Counted from the stretch's first letter, positions 1 to 8,960 are shown. The stretch is DNA of 64,000 nucleotides from Ruminococcus albus AD2013 (GCF_000526775.1 NZ_JAGS01000001.1:2728001-2792000); one strand, 5' to 3'. The notes: a model not told the origin generated them from the sequence alone. Numbers and translations: made by a program.

Positions 1-1067
1 ACCGACAGTGCTGTGATTATAGCTTCAACGCCGCCCGCAGCACCCAGCAGGTGTCCTATCATGGACTTTGTAGAGTTAATAACTGTCTTTCTTGCAGCGT
101 CCTCACCCAGTGCCAGCTTTATAGCCTTGGTCTCGTACTTGTCGTTAAGACCTGTGGAAGTGCCGTGTGCGTTGATGTAAGTAACTTCCTCGGGTGCAAG
201 ACCTGCTTCGGTGTATGCCATCTTCATTGCGTGTGCCGCAGCATCACCCTCGGGAGAAGGGCTTGTCATGTGGAAAGCATCGCCCGAAGCGCCGTAGCCT
301 GCTATCTCAGCGATGATGTTAGCTCCTCTGCTCTTTGCGTGCTCATACTCCTCCAGCACCAGCATACCTGCGCCCTCACCGAGAACAAAGCCCTGTCTGT
401 TGGCATCGAAAGGTGTTGAAGCCTTATCAAGCTCGGTAGCCTGTGAAAGTGCTTTCATGTTGTTGAAGCCGCTGAGTGAGAATCTGGAGATACAAGCCTC
501 TGAACCGCCGCATATGCAGGCATCCAGATAGCCGTCCTTGATCTTGCGGAAAGCTTCGCCGATAGCGTGTGTTGCCGATGCACAGGCTGTTGTGGTACAG
601 TAGTTGTCACCCTTGAAGCCTGTCTTCATAGCAACGGTACCTGCTGCCATATTGCCTATCATCATGGGTATAAAGAATACCGATACCTTGTCGGGCTTCT
701 CGTTGAACTTTGTTACTTCAGCCTCGGTCATGTTAAGTCCGCCGATACCTACGCCGATTATAACGCCCACACGGTAAGGATCGAGATCCTTGAGGTCGCT
801 GCCTGCATTCTCAAGTGCCTGCTTTGCCGAATACAGAGCGAACTGTGTGAATCTGTCCATTCTGCGGGATTCCTTCTTGTCTATGTAAGCCGAAGGATCG
901 AAATCCTTTACTGCGCCTACTATCTTAACGGGGAAATCGCTGGCATCGAACTGGTCTACATAGCTGAGACCGATCTTGTTAGCCTTGATATTCTCCCAGA
1001 ACTCATCTACATTCTTGCCGAGAGGGTTAACAGTACCCATACCCGTAATAACTACTCTTCTGCTCAA
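1..1067 (-). CDS. fabF: 3-oxoacyl-ACP synthase II (partial, 3' end off window)
   Basis: Beta-ketoacyl-ACP synthase II, the condensing enzyme that elongates acyl-ACP with malonyl-ACP in cytoplasmic type II fatty-acid synthesis. About 355 residues are visible. The catalytic Cys lies near residue 162 in TTACAS, the two active-site His near 301 (NAHGTS) and 339 (MIGHLLGAAG), and the conserved Lys near 334 (NSTKS). The family is about 410 residues, so roughly 55 C-terminal residues lie beyond the left edge. A TTG start at 1067 is chosen because AGGAG sits 8 nt upstream and it gives the usual SRRVVITGMG N-terminus; the first ATG would cut that strand. It is the last visible gene of the leftward fab operon, 27 nt after fabG. 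Confidence 0.95.
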   Translation of the reverse strand, partial: MSRRVVITGMGTVNPLGKNVDEFWENIKANKIGLSYVDQFDASDFPVKIVGAVKDFDPSAYIDKKESRRMDRFTQFALYSAKQALENAGSDLKDLDPYRVGVIIGVGIGGLNMTEAEVTKFNEKPDKVSVFFIPMMIGNMAAGTVAMKTGFKGDNYCTTTACASATHAIGEAFRKIKDGYLDACICGGSEACISRFSLSGFNNMKALSQATELDKASTPFDANRQGFVLGEGAGMLVLEEYEHAKSRGANIIAEIAGYGASGDAFHMTSPSPEGDAAAHAMKMAYTEAGLAPEEVTYINAHGTSTGLNDKYETKAIKLALGEDAARKTVINSTKSMIGHLLGAAGGVEAIITALS

Positions 1068-1094
1068 TTCAAACACTCCTCGCTTTATGTCCTG

Positions 1095-1829
1095 TTACAT
1101 CATTATGCCGCCGCTTATCTCAATGACCTGACCCGTAACATAAGCCGCATCCTTGGAAGCTAAGAACGATACCACGCCTGCGATATCCTCAACTTCGCCA
1201 AAACGCTTCATAGCTATCTGTCCGAGCATAGCGTTCTTCTGGTCATCAGTCAGCTTATCTGTCATAGGTGTCTTAATAAATCCGGGTGCTACTGCGTTGC
1301 AGGTTACGCCGCGGGAACCCAGCTCCTTGGCAACGGTCTTGGTCATACCTATGATAGCTGCCTTTGTAGCCGAATAGTTTATCTGTCCGGGATTGCCGTA
1401 AACACCAGCCACGGAAGCCAGATTGATTATCCTGCCCGACTTCTGTCTCATCATAACGTTGCCCACGAACTTGGACATATTGAATACGCTCTTCTGATTT
1501 ACAGCAACTACCAGATCGTACTGCTCCTCGCTCATTCTTGCCATCAGACCGTCGCGGGTGATGCCTGCATTGTTTACCAGTACATCGATAGAACCGAATT
1601 CAGCCTTGATAGCCTTTACAGTCTCCTCAGCCTGAGCATAATTGGATACATCGCATATGAACTTCTGTACCTTAACGCCCTCAGCCGCTATCTTTTCCAT
1701 TATGTCGTTATCTTCAAACATAGCCTCGCTGATATCATTGAGAGCTATATCAAATCCGTCCTTGGCAAGTCTCAGTGCGATAGCCGCACCGATACCTCTT
1801 GCCGAACCGGTTATAAATGCAGTTGCCAT
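1095..1829 (-). CDS. fabG: 3-oxoacyl-ACP reductase FabG
   Basis: NADPH-dependent 3-oxoacyl-ACP reductase of the short-chain dehydrogenase family, 244 residues, the normal length. The nucleotide-binding motif GSARGIG is at residues 8-14, NNAG at 86-89, and the catalytic Ser139, Tyr152 and Lys156 form the classical S-Y-x3-K set. The C-terminus ends with the usual VTGQVIEISGG-type segment. The ATG follows a GGAGG ribosome-binding site. It reduces the product of FabF/FabH in the same operon. Very secure assignment. Confidence 0.97.
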   Translation of the reverse strand: MATAFITGSARGIGAAIALRLAKDGFDIALNDISEAMFEDNDIMEKIAAEGVKVQKFICDVSNYAQAEETVKAIKAEFGSIDVLVNNAGITRDGLMARMSEEQYDLVVAVNQKSVFNMSKFVGNVMMRQKSGRIINLASVAGVYGNPGQINYSATKAAIIGMTKTVAKELGSRGVTCNAVAPGFIKTPMTDKLTDDQKNAMLGQIAMKRFGEVEDIAGVVSFLASKDAAYVTGQVIEISGGIMM

Positions 1830-1865
1830 TTTATTTTCCTCCGTTTTTATCGTTTCAAAATCGGG

Positions 1866-2201
1866 TCATCTTTTTTTATATACATCAAACTCTGCAAATA
1901 TCTTATTGCAGTTTTTGCAGTATTTTGCGAGTGCAGGGTATTTATCTCTGACATCCAGATAACAATATCTGTCCGCACGCGCGGGTAGCAGCTTTGATAA
2001 AAAACTCTTATTACGATGATTCCTGATAGTTTTGTTGGAATACCACCGTATTTCCGAAGTTTCCCGAAGCAGTACCTTTGTCGGTCCAAAAGTCGCATAT
2101 TTTTTGTCCGTCGGAACAGATATGCGTCCGCTTCTGAGTTTTCCACCGCACCGCGGGCATATCCTGAACGAACGCTCTTCCAGGTATTTCTTATCTTCCA
2201 T
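1866..2201 (-). CDS. Small zinc-ribbon protein of unknown function
   Basis: A 111-residue protein that starts 1 nt after the fabK stop, so it is probably translationally coupled. It has two Cys pairs: CPRCGG near residues 15-20 and CKNCN near 95-99, consistent with a split zinc ribbon. The middle is basic and tryptophan-poor. No catalytic motif is seen. Similar small PF20097-like zinc-ribbon proteins exist in Clostridia, but that family link is only an impression. It is unclear whether its place between fabK and fabG has a functional meaning or is a passenger gene. Confidence 0.75.
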   Translation of the reverse strand: MEDKKYLEERSFRICPRCGGKLRSGRISVPTDKKYATFGPTKVLLRETSEIRWYSNKTIRNHRNKSFLSKLLPARADRYCYLDVRDKYPALAKYCKNCNKIFAEFDVYKKR

Positions 2202-2202
2202 A

Positions 2203-3141
2203 TTATCTGCTCAGTATCTCTTCTGCCTGTGCGAACATTTCCTCGATTATATCCTTTGCAGGCTTTACTTCGTTTACCATGCCCGCGATAGCGCCGCAGA
2301 GGAATGAACCTTCATCGAGGTTGCCGTCCTGAACAGCCTTTCTCAGTGCGCCGAGGGTTATCTTCTCGAACTCGTCGGGGTCGATACCGCCCTCCATCTC
2401 ACGCTTAGCCAGCTGTTTCAAGAACTTGGTCTTTACGTTTCTGCAAGGATGACCTGTTGTACGTCCCGTAACTACGCTGTCGGTGTCCTTAGCCTTTACG
2501 ACCAGTTCCTTGTAGGTGGGGTGTATCTGACACTCCTCAGCCGCAAGGAAACGTGTACCTACCTGTACGCCCTCAGCACCCAGCATAAAGCTTGCGCAGA
2601 TACCTCTGCCGTCAGCTATTCCGCCTGCCGCGATAACAGGTATCTCAACCGCATCGACTACCTGGGGTACAAGGCACATGGTTGTGTTCTCACCGATATG
2701 TCCGCCGGATTCGGTACCCTCAGCGATAACTGCGTCAGCACCGCTTCTTTCCATTCTCTTTGCCAGTGCAACAGAGGGAACTACGGGTATTACCTTAATA
2801 CCTGCATTCTTCCAGCCTTCCATGAACTTTCCGGGATTGCCCGCACCTGTTGTTACAAAAGGTACGCCCTCTTCAATAACGAGCTTAGCAAGGTCTTCCG
2901 CATTGGGGCTCATCAGCATGATGTTCACGCCGAAAGGCTTGTCGCCAACAGCTTCCTTTGTAAGCCTTATCTGCTCACGAAGATAATCTATCGGTGCAGA
3001 ACCGCCTGCGATTATACCTGCGCCGCCTGCATTTGTTACGGCACTTGCAAGGGTATGTTCAGCTATCCATGCCATGCCGCCCTGAAGTATGGGGTACTTT
3101 ACACCGAGAAGCTCGGTTATCCTTGTCTTTGTGGTAGTCAT
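2203..3141 (-). CDS. fabK: Enoyl-ACP reductase II FabK
   Basis: FMN-dependent enoyl-ACP reductase of the FabK type (nitronate monooxygenase/2-nitropropane dioxygenase fold), 312 residues. It catalyses the last reduction in each elongation cycle. Seen: the N-terminal YPILQGGMAWIA flavin segment around residues 16-27, the GTESGGHIGENTT loop and the IPVIAAGGIADGRG FMN-phosphate loop. Members of this fold can also be nitronate monooxygenases, but the position between fabH and fabG strongly supports FabK. No fabI or fabL is visible in the window, so this is likely the main enoyl reductase. Confidence 0.94.
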   Translation of the reverse strand: MTTTKTRITELLGVKYPILQGGMAWIAEHTLASAVTNAGGAGIIAGGSAPIDYLREQIRLTKEAVGDKPFGVNIMLMSPNAEDLAKLVIEEGVPFVTTGAGNPGKFMEGWKNAGIKVIPVVPSVALAKRMERSGADAVIAEGTESGGHIGENTTMCLVPQVVDAVEIPVIAAGGIADGRGICASFMLGAEGVQVGTRFLAAEECQIHPTYKELVVKAKDTDSVVTGRTTGHPCRNVKTKFLKQLAKREMEGGIDPDEFEKITLGALRKAVQDGNLDEGSFLCGAIAGMVNEVKPAKDIIEEMFAQAEEILSR

Positions 3142-3173
3142 TCTACTTACCTCTCTTTTATTATTTTTTCGGG

Positions 3174-3584
3174 TCAGTTCACGCTGCCCGACTGATATTC
3201 AAAAAATTCCTTTGCATTGTCCCTTACTGCGTTATCGGCATTTTCATTGTTGATAACGCCCTCAAGCACGGACAGCAGCTCACTTTTGTCCGATGCCCCG
3301 TTTATGCACCTGTTCAGCATCCATACCGTGTGAAGTGACGGTGCACGCTTTACCGAATAGATAAGCAGCGGAACGAACTGCGGATAGAAACGCTCGATAA
3401 AATGTACCATCGCCCCGGGCATACCAAAGTCCGCCAGCGGGTGACGCTCCATAATACCCAGCAGAGCCTCAACAGTTTCAAAGCCCGCTCCTTCTGCTTC
3501 CATCTCCGATATTATTTCTTCCGAATCATACTCAAAATCGTCCGAGCCCACAAGGCTCTCCAGTTTTTCAAGCAAAGTATCCAT
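3174..3584 (-). CDS. Hypothetical protein, acidic, helix-rich
   Basis: A 136-residue acidic protein with no signal peptide or membrane segment. The pattern of short amphipathic segments (a leading LLEKLESL, then AVEALLGIMERHPLADFG-like repeats) suggests a small alpha-helical or HEAT-like fold. I do not recognise a family with certainty; similar short proteins are sometimes immunity-like, but nothing here proves that. It lies between the HAD phosphatase and fabK in the fab operon with short spacers (16 and 32 nt), so it should be co-transcribed with them. Confidence 0.7.
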   Translation of the reverse strand: MDTLLEKLESLVGSDDFEYDSEEIISEMEAEGAGFETVEALLGIMERHPLADFGMPGAMVHFIERFYPQFVPLLIYSVKRAPSLHTVWMLNRCINGASDKSELLSVLEGVINNENADNAVRDNAKEFFEYQSGSVN

Positions 3585-3600
3585 AATATCTTCCTCTGCT

Positions 3601-4245
3601 TTATAATAGGGTCTTAACGATCTCGGGCAGCTTTCTTATGTCATCGAGCACAGCCGCACAGCTGTCTGCCTTACCGAAGCCGTAAGCCGCGTGTATAAAA
3701 GGGACTCCCGCTTCCTTTGCGGCATTTGCATCACCCTGAGTATCGCCCACGTATACACACTCTTCAATGCCCTGTCTTTCCATCATAAGACGAATGTTCT
3801 TTCCCTTTGAAAGACCTGTATTGCCCTCACATTCGATATCCGAAAAACATTCCGCAAAATCTATCTGTGAAAGGTATACCTCGATATATCCGCACTGACA
3901 GTTGCTGACTATGCCAAGGGTATATTCCTTTGCAAGAGCCTTTATTATCTCGCATTCCTCGGGATAAAGGGTCGGCAGACCCTCTTTCAGAGCGGTCAGA
4001 TAGTCAAGCTCATCTTCGGAACACATTTTCAATATCCGTAATCTTTCAGCTTCCTCCATATCGGGGAATATCAGCGCCGCTATCTCGGGCAGGGTCTTTC
4101 CCATGCACTGCGAGCGCATGAACTCGGATGTTATCTGTTCCTCTCTGCCTGCTTTTTCGCGTATGCACTTGTTCCATGAACGTACTACCTGTTCGGAAGA
4201 ATCCCACAGTGTACCGTCAAGGTCAAAGAGTATGCCTTTTTTCAT
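3601..4245 (-). CDS. HAD-superfamily phosphatase (phosphoglycolate phosphatase-like)
   Basis: Cytoplasmic HAD hydrolase of 214 residues. Motif I is FDLDGT at residues 7-12 with the nucleophile Asp8 and the acid/base Asp10; motif II is in GIVSNC; motif IV is GDTQGD followed by a helix. The cap is the small alpha-helical C1 type between motifs I and II, as in phosphoglycolate phosphatase and pyrophosphatase PpaX relatives. The substrate cannot be told from sequence. It lies inside the fab operon between the PLC-like gene and an unknown gene. Confidence 0.85.
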   Translation of the reverse strand: MKKGILFDLDGTLWDSSEQVVRSWNKCIREKAGREEQITSEFMRSQCMGKTLPEIAALIFPDMEEAERLRILKMCSEDELDYLTALKEGLPTLYPEECEIIKALAKEYTLGIVSNCQCGYIEVYLSQIDFAECFSDIECEGNTGLSKGKNIRLMMERQGIEECVYVGDTQGDANAAKEAGVPFIHAAYGFGKADSCAAVLDDIRKLPEIVKTLL

Positions 4246-4258
4246 TTAGCTTAACTCC

Positions 4259-4930
4259 TTATTTTTTATCCGAATAATGATTTTCTATCGCCATTTCGTA
4301 TCTGTCATAGATATGCCCTCTGCCACTCTCAATAGCTTCAAGTTCACTTATGCAGAGGTCAGCACTGCGCTCAACAAAGCCGCGCACTATATCCATGCTG
4401 AAATGTCGGAGCGTACCCTCGATATGCATATCCATATCCGCATACAGATCGCTTATCAGATTTTCAGGTTCAAAGCCGTAATCCTTGTAAAGCCTTGTTT
4501 TCCTGAGCCTTTCGGGCACCGGGATATTTTTCTTCAGTCCGAATCCCGCTGTTATCTGCGGATTAAGCAGATTGTAGTCATTATAAAACTCCTCAAACAG
4601 ACTTTTCTCTCCGCGGCGAGTTATCAGCCCCATGTCGATGTAGAATGTCTGCCTGAAAATATTGTCCGATATCAGATGAAAGTAGTATCCCAGATATATC
4701 GCATCTGTTCTCAGTTCATCAGCATATCTGTCATAAAAAGCCAGGCTGTCGAACCACTTGTACCTTCCCTCATCAAACACCGTTATAAAATGGGAATTCC
4801 TCTCCTGCTTCACCTTAGGTGGCAAAGCATCGGGAAGTATGCTCCCTATTATCAGACCGTCCCTGTCTTCTATATCCAGCCTGTCGGCAAGTGTTTTGCC
4901 TAAGGCTAAATGCATAAGTCTCGAACCCAT
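4259..4930 (-). CDS. Zinc-dependent phospholipase C-like hydrolase
   Basis: A 223-residue protein resembling the zinc-dependent phospholipase C family (PF00882-like). The supporting pattern is the N-terminal MHLALGKTLADRL, then GSILPDA, SHF and GYYFHLISD, which place His and Asp residues as expected for metal binding. There is no signal peptide, so it is probably cytoplasmic, unlike secreted toxin PLCs. Such short members are usually annotated as putative hydrolases of unknown substrate. Its stop/start overlaps the fabH end exactly, so it is the second gene of the operon. Confidence 0.7.
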   Translation of the reverse strand: MGSRLMHLALGKTLADRLDIEDRDGLIIGSILPDALPPKVKQERNSHFITVFDEGRYKWFDSLAFYDRYADELRTDAIYLGYYFHLISDNIFRQTFYIDMGLITRRGEKSLFEEFYNDYNLLNPQITAGFGLKKNIPVPERLRKTRLYKDYGFEPENLISDLYADMDMHIEGTLRHFSMDIVRGFVERSADLCISELEAIESGRGHIYDRYEMAIENHYSDKK

Positions 4931-5943
4931 CAGTACTCAAAGATTATGCCCGCGTAGGTCAGACCACCGCCGAAGCCTACGAAGCATACCTTGTCGCCGC
5001 GCTTTATGCGGCCCTCTGCCACTGCATCACAGAAAGCTATCGGTATAGATGCCGAAGATGTGTTGCCGTAGCGGTCTATGTATACCACCATCTTATCCAT
5101 AGATACGCCGAGATTCTTTGCGGCAGTCTCTATTATGCGGACATTTGCCTGATGGGGTACTATTGCATCAAGCTCCTCGGGAGTGATGCCTGCTTTTTCG
5201 CAAGCCTTGGATACTGCCATGGGCAGAGCCTTTGTTGCGAATTTGTATACTTCCTTGCCGTCCTGAGTGAAGTAGTGAAGCTTGGTCTCGGGCATACCCA
5301 TATCGAAGTCTTCCTTGTTCTTGCGGAATACGTTCTCGGACTTCATAGCCCTTGACACCAGGAATTTTGCACCGTTACCGTCAGCCCCCAGGAAAGATGA
5401 CCACAGTGTATCGGGCTTTCTCTCCAGCACGAATGCCGCAGCGCCGTCGCCGAAGAGTATGCAGCTCGATCTGTCGGTATAATCAGTGAACTTTGAAAGT
5501 TCCTCAGCCGATACCAGAAGGACCCTGTTCACATCGTCCTCAGCCACAAGATATCTTCTCGCCATATCCAGACCATAGTCAAAGCCTGTGCAGGCACAGT
5601 TGATATCCATTGCCATACAGCCGATAGCACCAAGCTCGCGCTGTATAAGGCAGGCAGTGGAGGGGGTATAATAATCGGGAGTAACAGTACAGCAGATGAT
5701 AAGATCAATGTCCTCCGCTTTAAGACCTGCGTCCTCCAGAGCTTTTTCCGCCGCCCTTGTACCTATCCAGTAGGTGGGTTCACCGTTTGTGATGTGGCGT
5801 GTCTTTATGCCCGTGCGCTGAGTTATCCACTCATCGCTGGTATCCACTATCTTTGCGAAATCCTCATTATCAGCTATCATCTCGGGCACATACTTGCCTA
5901 TGCCCAGCACCTTTACTCCCGTTACCTTATTCACTTGTGACAA
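4930..5943 (-). CDS. fabH: 3-oxoacyl-ACP synthase III FabH
   Basis: Initiating condensing enzyme that joins acetyl-CoA (or a short branched acyl-CoA) with malonyl-ACP. Counting from the chosen start, the catalytic triad is Cys118 (in NCACTGF), His264 (VPHQAN) and Asn294 (RYGNTS). An upstream in-frame ATG at 6015 would add 24 residues without homology. I chose TTG at 5943, which has AAGGAGG 8 nt upstream and gives 337 residues, near the usual 320-330. First gene of the leftward fab operon. Confidence 0.95.
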   Translation of the reverse strand: MSQVNKVTGVKVLGIGKYVPEMIADNEDFAKIVDTSDEWITQRTGIKTRHITNGEPTYWIGTRAAEKALEDAGLKAEDIDLIICCTVTPDYYTPSTACLIQRELGAIGCMAMDINCACTGFDYGLDMARRYLVAEDDVNRVLLVSAEELSKFTDYTDRSSCILFGDGAAAFVLERKPDTLWSSFLGADGNGAKFLVSRAMKSENVFRKNKEDFDMGMPETKLHYFTQDGKEVYKFATKALPMAVSKACEKAGITPEELDAIVPHQANVRIIETAAKNLGVSMDKMVVYIDRYGNTSSASIPIAFCDAVAEGRIKRGDKVCFVGFGGGLTYAGIIFEY

Positions 5944-6176
5944 TGTAATATCCTCCTTGAAAAAACTATATCTGTCTGTATCATATATAATCCCGCATCG
6001 GCACCGCGGACGCATTTACCCGAAGATCCGTAAATTCGCCGTCTGCGGATATCTGTATCTTATTTTACGTTATGTATGGAACGGATAATATCCCCTCTTC
6101 GCGATGCCCGAAACAACTCATCATTATGCATCATTTTGAATATTCCGTTACCGTACTGAAAAAACATACAAAAGCC

Positions 6177-6205
6177 TTGCAATATCGCTGAAACTGTGTT
6201 ATAAT
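6177..6205 (+). promoter_or_regulatory. Possible sigma-A promoter towards fabD
   Basis: TTGCAA at 6177-6182, 17-nt spacer, perfect TATAAT at 6200-6205. It would give a ~310-nt leader before fabD. It overlaps the predicted leader of the oppositely directed fabH promoter, so one of the two may be fortuitous. Confidence 0.45.
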
Positions 6206-6261
6206 TATATCTCGGTACTGCCACGAGGGCATTATATCCCTATAACGCAGCCTACCTTTCA

Positions 6262-6290
6262 ATTATAACCTTTTTTTACTGCCAATTCAA
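6262..6290 (-). promoter_or_regulatory. Sigma-A promoter of the fabH operon
   Basis: On the minus strand, TTGAAT (6285-6290), 17-nt spacer, perfect TATAAT (6262-6267). Start of transcription expected near 6255, about 310 nt before the fabH TTG start. Confidence 0.6.
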
Positions 6291-6524
6291 TTAACAAATT
6301 ATGAACAACTGGGTCGCTTTCTGAAAATTCAAGGAATTTTTCATAGAATCTCGGGGGTTAGTTAATATTTTGTGACCGTTTTTGAAATTTATTTGCAAAA
6401 GTTTTTTTATTTAATTAAAGTCACTTCGCACAAGTTAATCCGCCGTAAATTATACGCAGTGAACATATACCATTGATGAATGACAGTACAGCATACGAAC
6501 ATATAATGTATAGGAGGAACAATT

Positions 6525-7451
6525 ATGGCAAAGAATGTATTTTTATTTTCAGGGCAGGGCTCACAGTACACAGGCATGGCTAAGGAGCTTTGCGAGAAAT
6601 ATCCTGCTGCAAAGGCAGTGTTCGACAAGGCGAATGAAGTACTCGGCTACGATATAGCCGATATCGCTTTCAACGGTCCCGATGAGGAGCTCAACAAGAC
6701 CATCAATTCTCAGCCCGCCATAATGGCGTGCTCTCTTGCCGCATTTGAAGCCGCAAAAGCCGAGGGCATCACCTTTGACGGCGTTGCAGGTCACTCTCTG
6801 GGTGAATATGCCGCAATGGTAGCAGCAGGAGTTGTTTCCATCGAGGACGGTTTCAAGCTGATAAAGGCAAGGGCTTCCGCTATGCAGAAAGCAGCCGAGA
6901 GCGCAAGCGGCGCAATGTACGCTATAATCGGTCTTGAGGCTTCCGAGGTCGAGAAGATCTGCGAAGAGACCGAGGGCTATGTAGTTCCCGTAAACTATAA
7001 CTCGTCTGTACAGACAGTTATCGCGGGCGATACCGCAGCCTGCGAAGCAGCAGCCGCAAAGTTCGCCGAGATGAAGAAAAAAGCCATCAAGCTGAACGTT
7101 GCCAGCGCATTCCACTCCAAGCTGATGCAGCCCGCAGCCGATGAATTCATCACTGCCGCTAAGGAGATAACATTCAACCCCGCCGAAAAGGAATTCTATT
7201 CCAACGTACTGGGCACCAAGCTCACCGATTTCTCCAATATGCCCGAACTTCTGGCAAAGCACATCGTTTCGCCCGTTAAGTTCACATCGGAACTCGCTGA
7301 GATGGAAAATGCAGGCTACGAGAATTTCATCGAGCTGGGACCCAACAAGGTACTTACAGGTCTTGTCAAGAAGACCCTCAAAGGTAAAAACGCTGTAAAT
7401 ATCGAGAATGAAGCTACTCTGGCTAAGGCACTTGAAAGTCTGAACGGCTAA
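6525..7451 (+). CDS. fabD: Malonyl-CoA:ACP transacylase FabD
   Basis: Loads malonyl groups from CoA onto ACP, supplying FabH and FabF. 308 residues, normal length. Seen: the QGSQY oxyanion segment near residues 11-15, the catalytic Ser91 in GHSLGEY, and the catalytic His197 in SAFHSKLM. The ATG is preceded by GGAGG with good spacing. It is transcribed alone and away from the rest of the fab operon, whereas in many Firmicutes it sits between fabK and fabG. It ends at a strong terminator. Confidence 0.97.
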   Translation: MAKNVFLFSGQGSQYTGMAKELCEKYPAAKAVFDKANEVLGYDIADIAFNGPDEELNKTINSQPAIMACSLAAFEAAKAEGITFDGVAGHSLGEYAAMVAAGVVSIEDGFKLIKARASAMQKAAESASGAMYAIIGLEASEVEKICEETEGYVVPVNYNSSVQTVIAGDTAACEAAAAKFAEMKKKAIKLNVASAFHSKLMQPAADEFITAAKEITFNPAEKEFYSNVLGTKLTDFSNMPELLAKHIVSPVKFTSELAEMENAGYENFIELGPNKVLTGLVKKTLKGKNAVNIENEATLAKALESLNG

Positions 7452-7460
7452 GATCATCTT

Positions 7461-7487
7461 CCCCTCGCTTACAGCGGGGGGATTTTT
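7461..7487 (+). terminator. Intrinsic terminator after fabD
   Basis: GC-rich stem CCCCTCGC/GCGGGGGG with a TTACA loop, followed by ATTTTTA. Starts 10 nt after the fabD stop. Confidence 0.85.
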
Positions 7488-7541
7488 ATACACCGAGCAA
7501 TGACCAATGGTCATGCATTTAAGATAAGATAGGGGATCATT

Positions 7542-8960
7542 ATGGAAAAATTCAACGAGATCGTCCACGAGATAGATGACTGTGTCTGGGGCATCCCGCT
7601 TATTGTAATTATAATGTTCTGCGGACTTCTGCTTACTGTCCGCGTTGGTCTGCTGCAAATAAGGAAACTCGGTCTTGCACTGAAATATATGTTCAAGGAC
7701 GAAGAGGGCAGCAGCGGTGAAGTATCGGGATTTCAGGCACTTTGCACCGCACTTTCCGCAACTGTCGGCACAGGTAATATCGTAGGTGTAGCAACCGCAC
7801 TGTGCGCAGGCGGACCGGGTGCGCTCTTTTGGATGGAGATAGCCGCATTCCTCGGCATGGCAACAAAGTACGCCGAGGGTCTGCTTGCCATAAAGTACCG
7901 CCGCAAGGATAAAAACGGCAGTATGCTTGGCGGACCTTTCTACTACATAGAGAGCGGCATGGGCGAAAAATGGAAATGGCTGGCAAAACTTTTCGCGCTG
8001 TTCGGTGTCCTGGCAGGACTTATGGGCATAGGCACCATAACCCAGATAAACGGCATAACTTCAGCCGCCAACGGTTTCTTCGACCCAGACAGCACACATA
8101 CCGTGAACATTTTAGGCACCGATTATACATATACCACCATCATCGCGGGCATAATGATAACAGTATTCGCCGCACTGATAATAATCGGCGGCATCAAGAG
8201 GATAGCGACCGTTTCCGAGGTCGTAGTACCTGCTATGATTTTGATTTATGTCGGAAGCTGTCTGCTGATAATCTTCACCCATTTGTATGATATCCCCGAT
8301 GCAGTATCACAGATAGTTAAAGGTGCATTCGGTTTACGACCCCTTGCAGGCGGACTTTCAGGCTTTGCACTTATGAAAGCTTCCATGCGCAGCGGTGTTT
8401 CAAGAGGTATCTTCTCCAACGAAGCAGGACTGGGTTCAGCACCTATCGCCGCAGCCGCCGCAAGAACCAACGAACCTGTCCGTCAGGGTCTTGTCACCAT
8501 GACAGGCACTTTCATCGATACTATCATAGTATGCACCATGACAGGACTTTCCATCGTTATAGCAGGCAGCCATGAAAAAGATCTTAAAGGCGTAGCCGTA
8601 ACCACAGATGCTTTCCGCCACGGTCTGCCCTTCCCCGAAAAAGTCTCCTCATTCATGCTGATGTGCTGTCTGGCAGTTTTCGCATTCACAACCATACTCG
8701 GCTGGAATTACTATTCTGAACGTTGTCTTTCCTACCTCACAGGTTCAAAAAAGTCAGTTACAGCAGTGTATAAATGGGTATACATAGCTTTCGTCTTCAT
8801 AGGACCCTACCTCACCGTAGAAGCTGTGTGGAACCTTGCAGATATCTTCAACGGACTCATGGCACTTCCGAATATCATAGCCATAGTCTTCCTCTCGGGC
8901 ACAGTAAGCAGAGAAACAAAAGACTACTTCAAGCGCCTGAAACAAAACCACTCCGCCTGA
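7542..8960 (+). CDS. Sodium:alanine/glycine symporter, AGCS family
   Basis: Integral membrane amino-acid/Na+ symporter of 472 residues, the family's usual length. The AGCS signature is present: GFQALCTALSATVGTGN near residues 63-80, and the later GVSRGIFSNEAGLGSAP motif. About ten to eleven hydrophobic segments are visible, with the N-terminal GIPLIVIIMFCGLLLTVR helix first. It imports alanine or glycine (the exact amino acid cannot be told) driven by sodium. It is monocistronic, between the fabD terminator and a palindromic element. AlsT/AgcS-like; the symbol is left open. Confidence 0.93.
   Translation: MEKFNEIVHEIDDCVWGIPLIVIIMFCGLLLTVRVGLLQIRKLGLALKYMFKDEEGSSGEVSGFQALCTALSATVGTGNIVGVATALCAGGPGALFWMEIAAFLGMATKYAEGLLAIKYRRKDKNGSMLGGPFYYIESGMGEKWKWLAKLFALFGVLAGLMGIGTITQINGITSAANGFFDPDSTHTVNILGTDYTYTTIIAGIMITVFAALIIIGGIKRIATVSEVVVPAMILIYVGSCLLIIFTHLYDIPDAVSQIVKGAFGLRPLAGGLSGFALMKASMRSGVSRGIFSNEAGLGSAPIAAAAARTNEPVRQGLVTMTGTFIDTIIVCTMTGLSIVIAGSHEKDLKGVAVTTDAFRHGLPFPEKVSSFMLMCCLAVFAFTTILGWNYYSERCLSYLTGSKKSVTAVYKWVYIAFVFIGPYLTVEAVWNLADIFNGLMALPNIIAIVFLSGTVSRETKDYFKRLKQNHSA

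Larger units (their letters stand above)
5944..6524. other. Divergent intergenic region between fabH and fabD
   Basis: A 581-bp non-coding region that separates the leftward fab operon from fabD. It holds a good leftward promoter (6262-6290) giving a ~310-nt leader before fabH, and a rightward TTGCAA-N17-TATAAT sequence (6177-6205) that faces it. A near-palindrome TGAAAATTC-AAG-GAATTTTTCA at about 6320-6342 could be an operator. I do not see a clear FapR (TTAGTACC-type) or FabT-type site, and no small gene with a ribosome-binding site. Confidence 0.6.

Noticed and set aside
1847..2146. Alternative 99-residue leftward frame over the zinc-ribbon gene
   Set aside because: The other frame (1866-2201) has the CxxC pairs and is directly coupled to fabK.
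5944..6524. FapR or FabT operator
   Set aside because: No TTAGTACC-like or TTTGA-TCAAA-like palindrome close to consensus; only a near-palindrome of unknown meaning.
6561..7658. 365-residue frame antisense to fabD
   Set aside because: Runs through fabD and its terminator and into the symporter gene; no domain and no ribosome-binding site.
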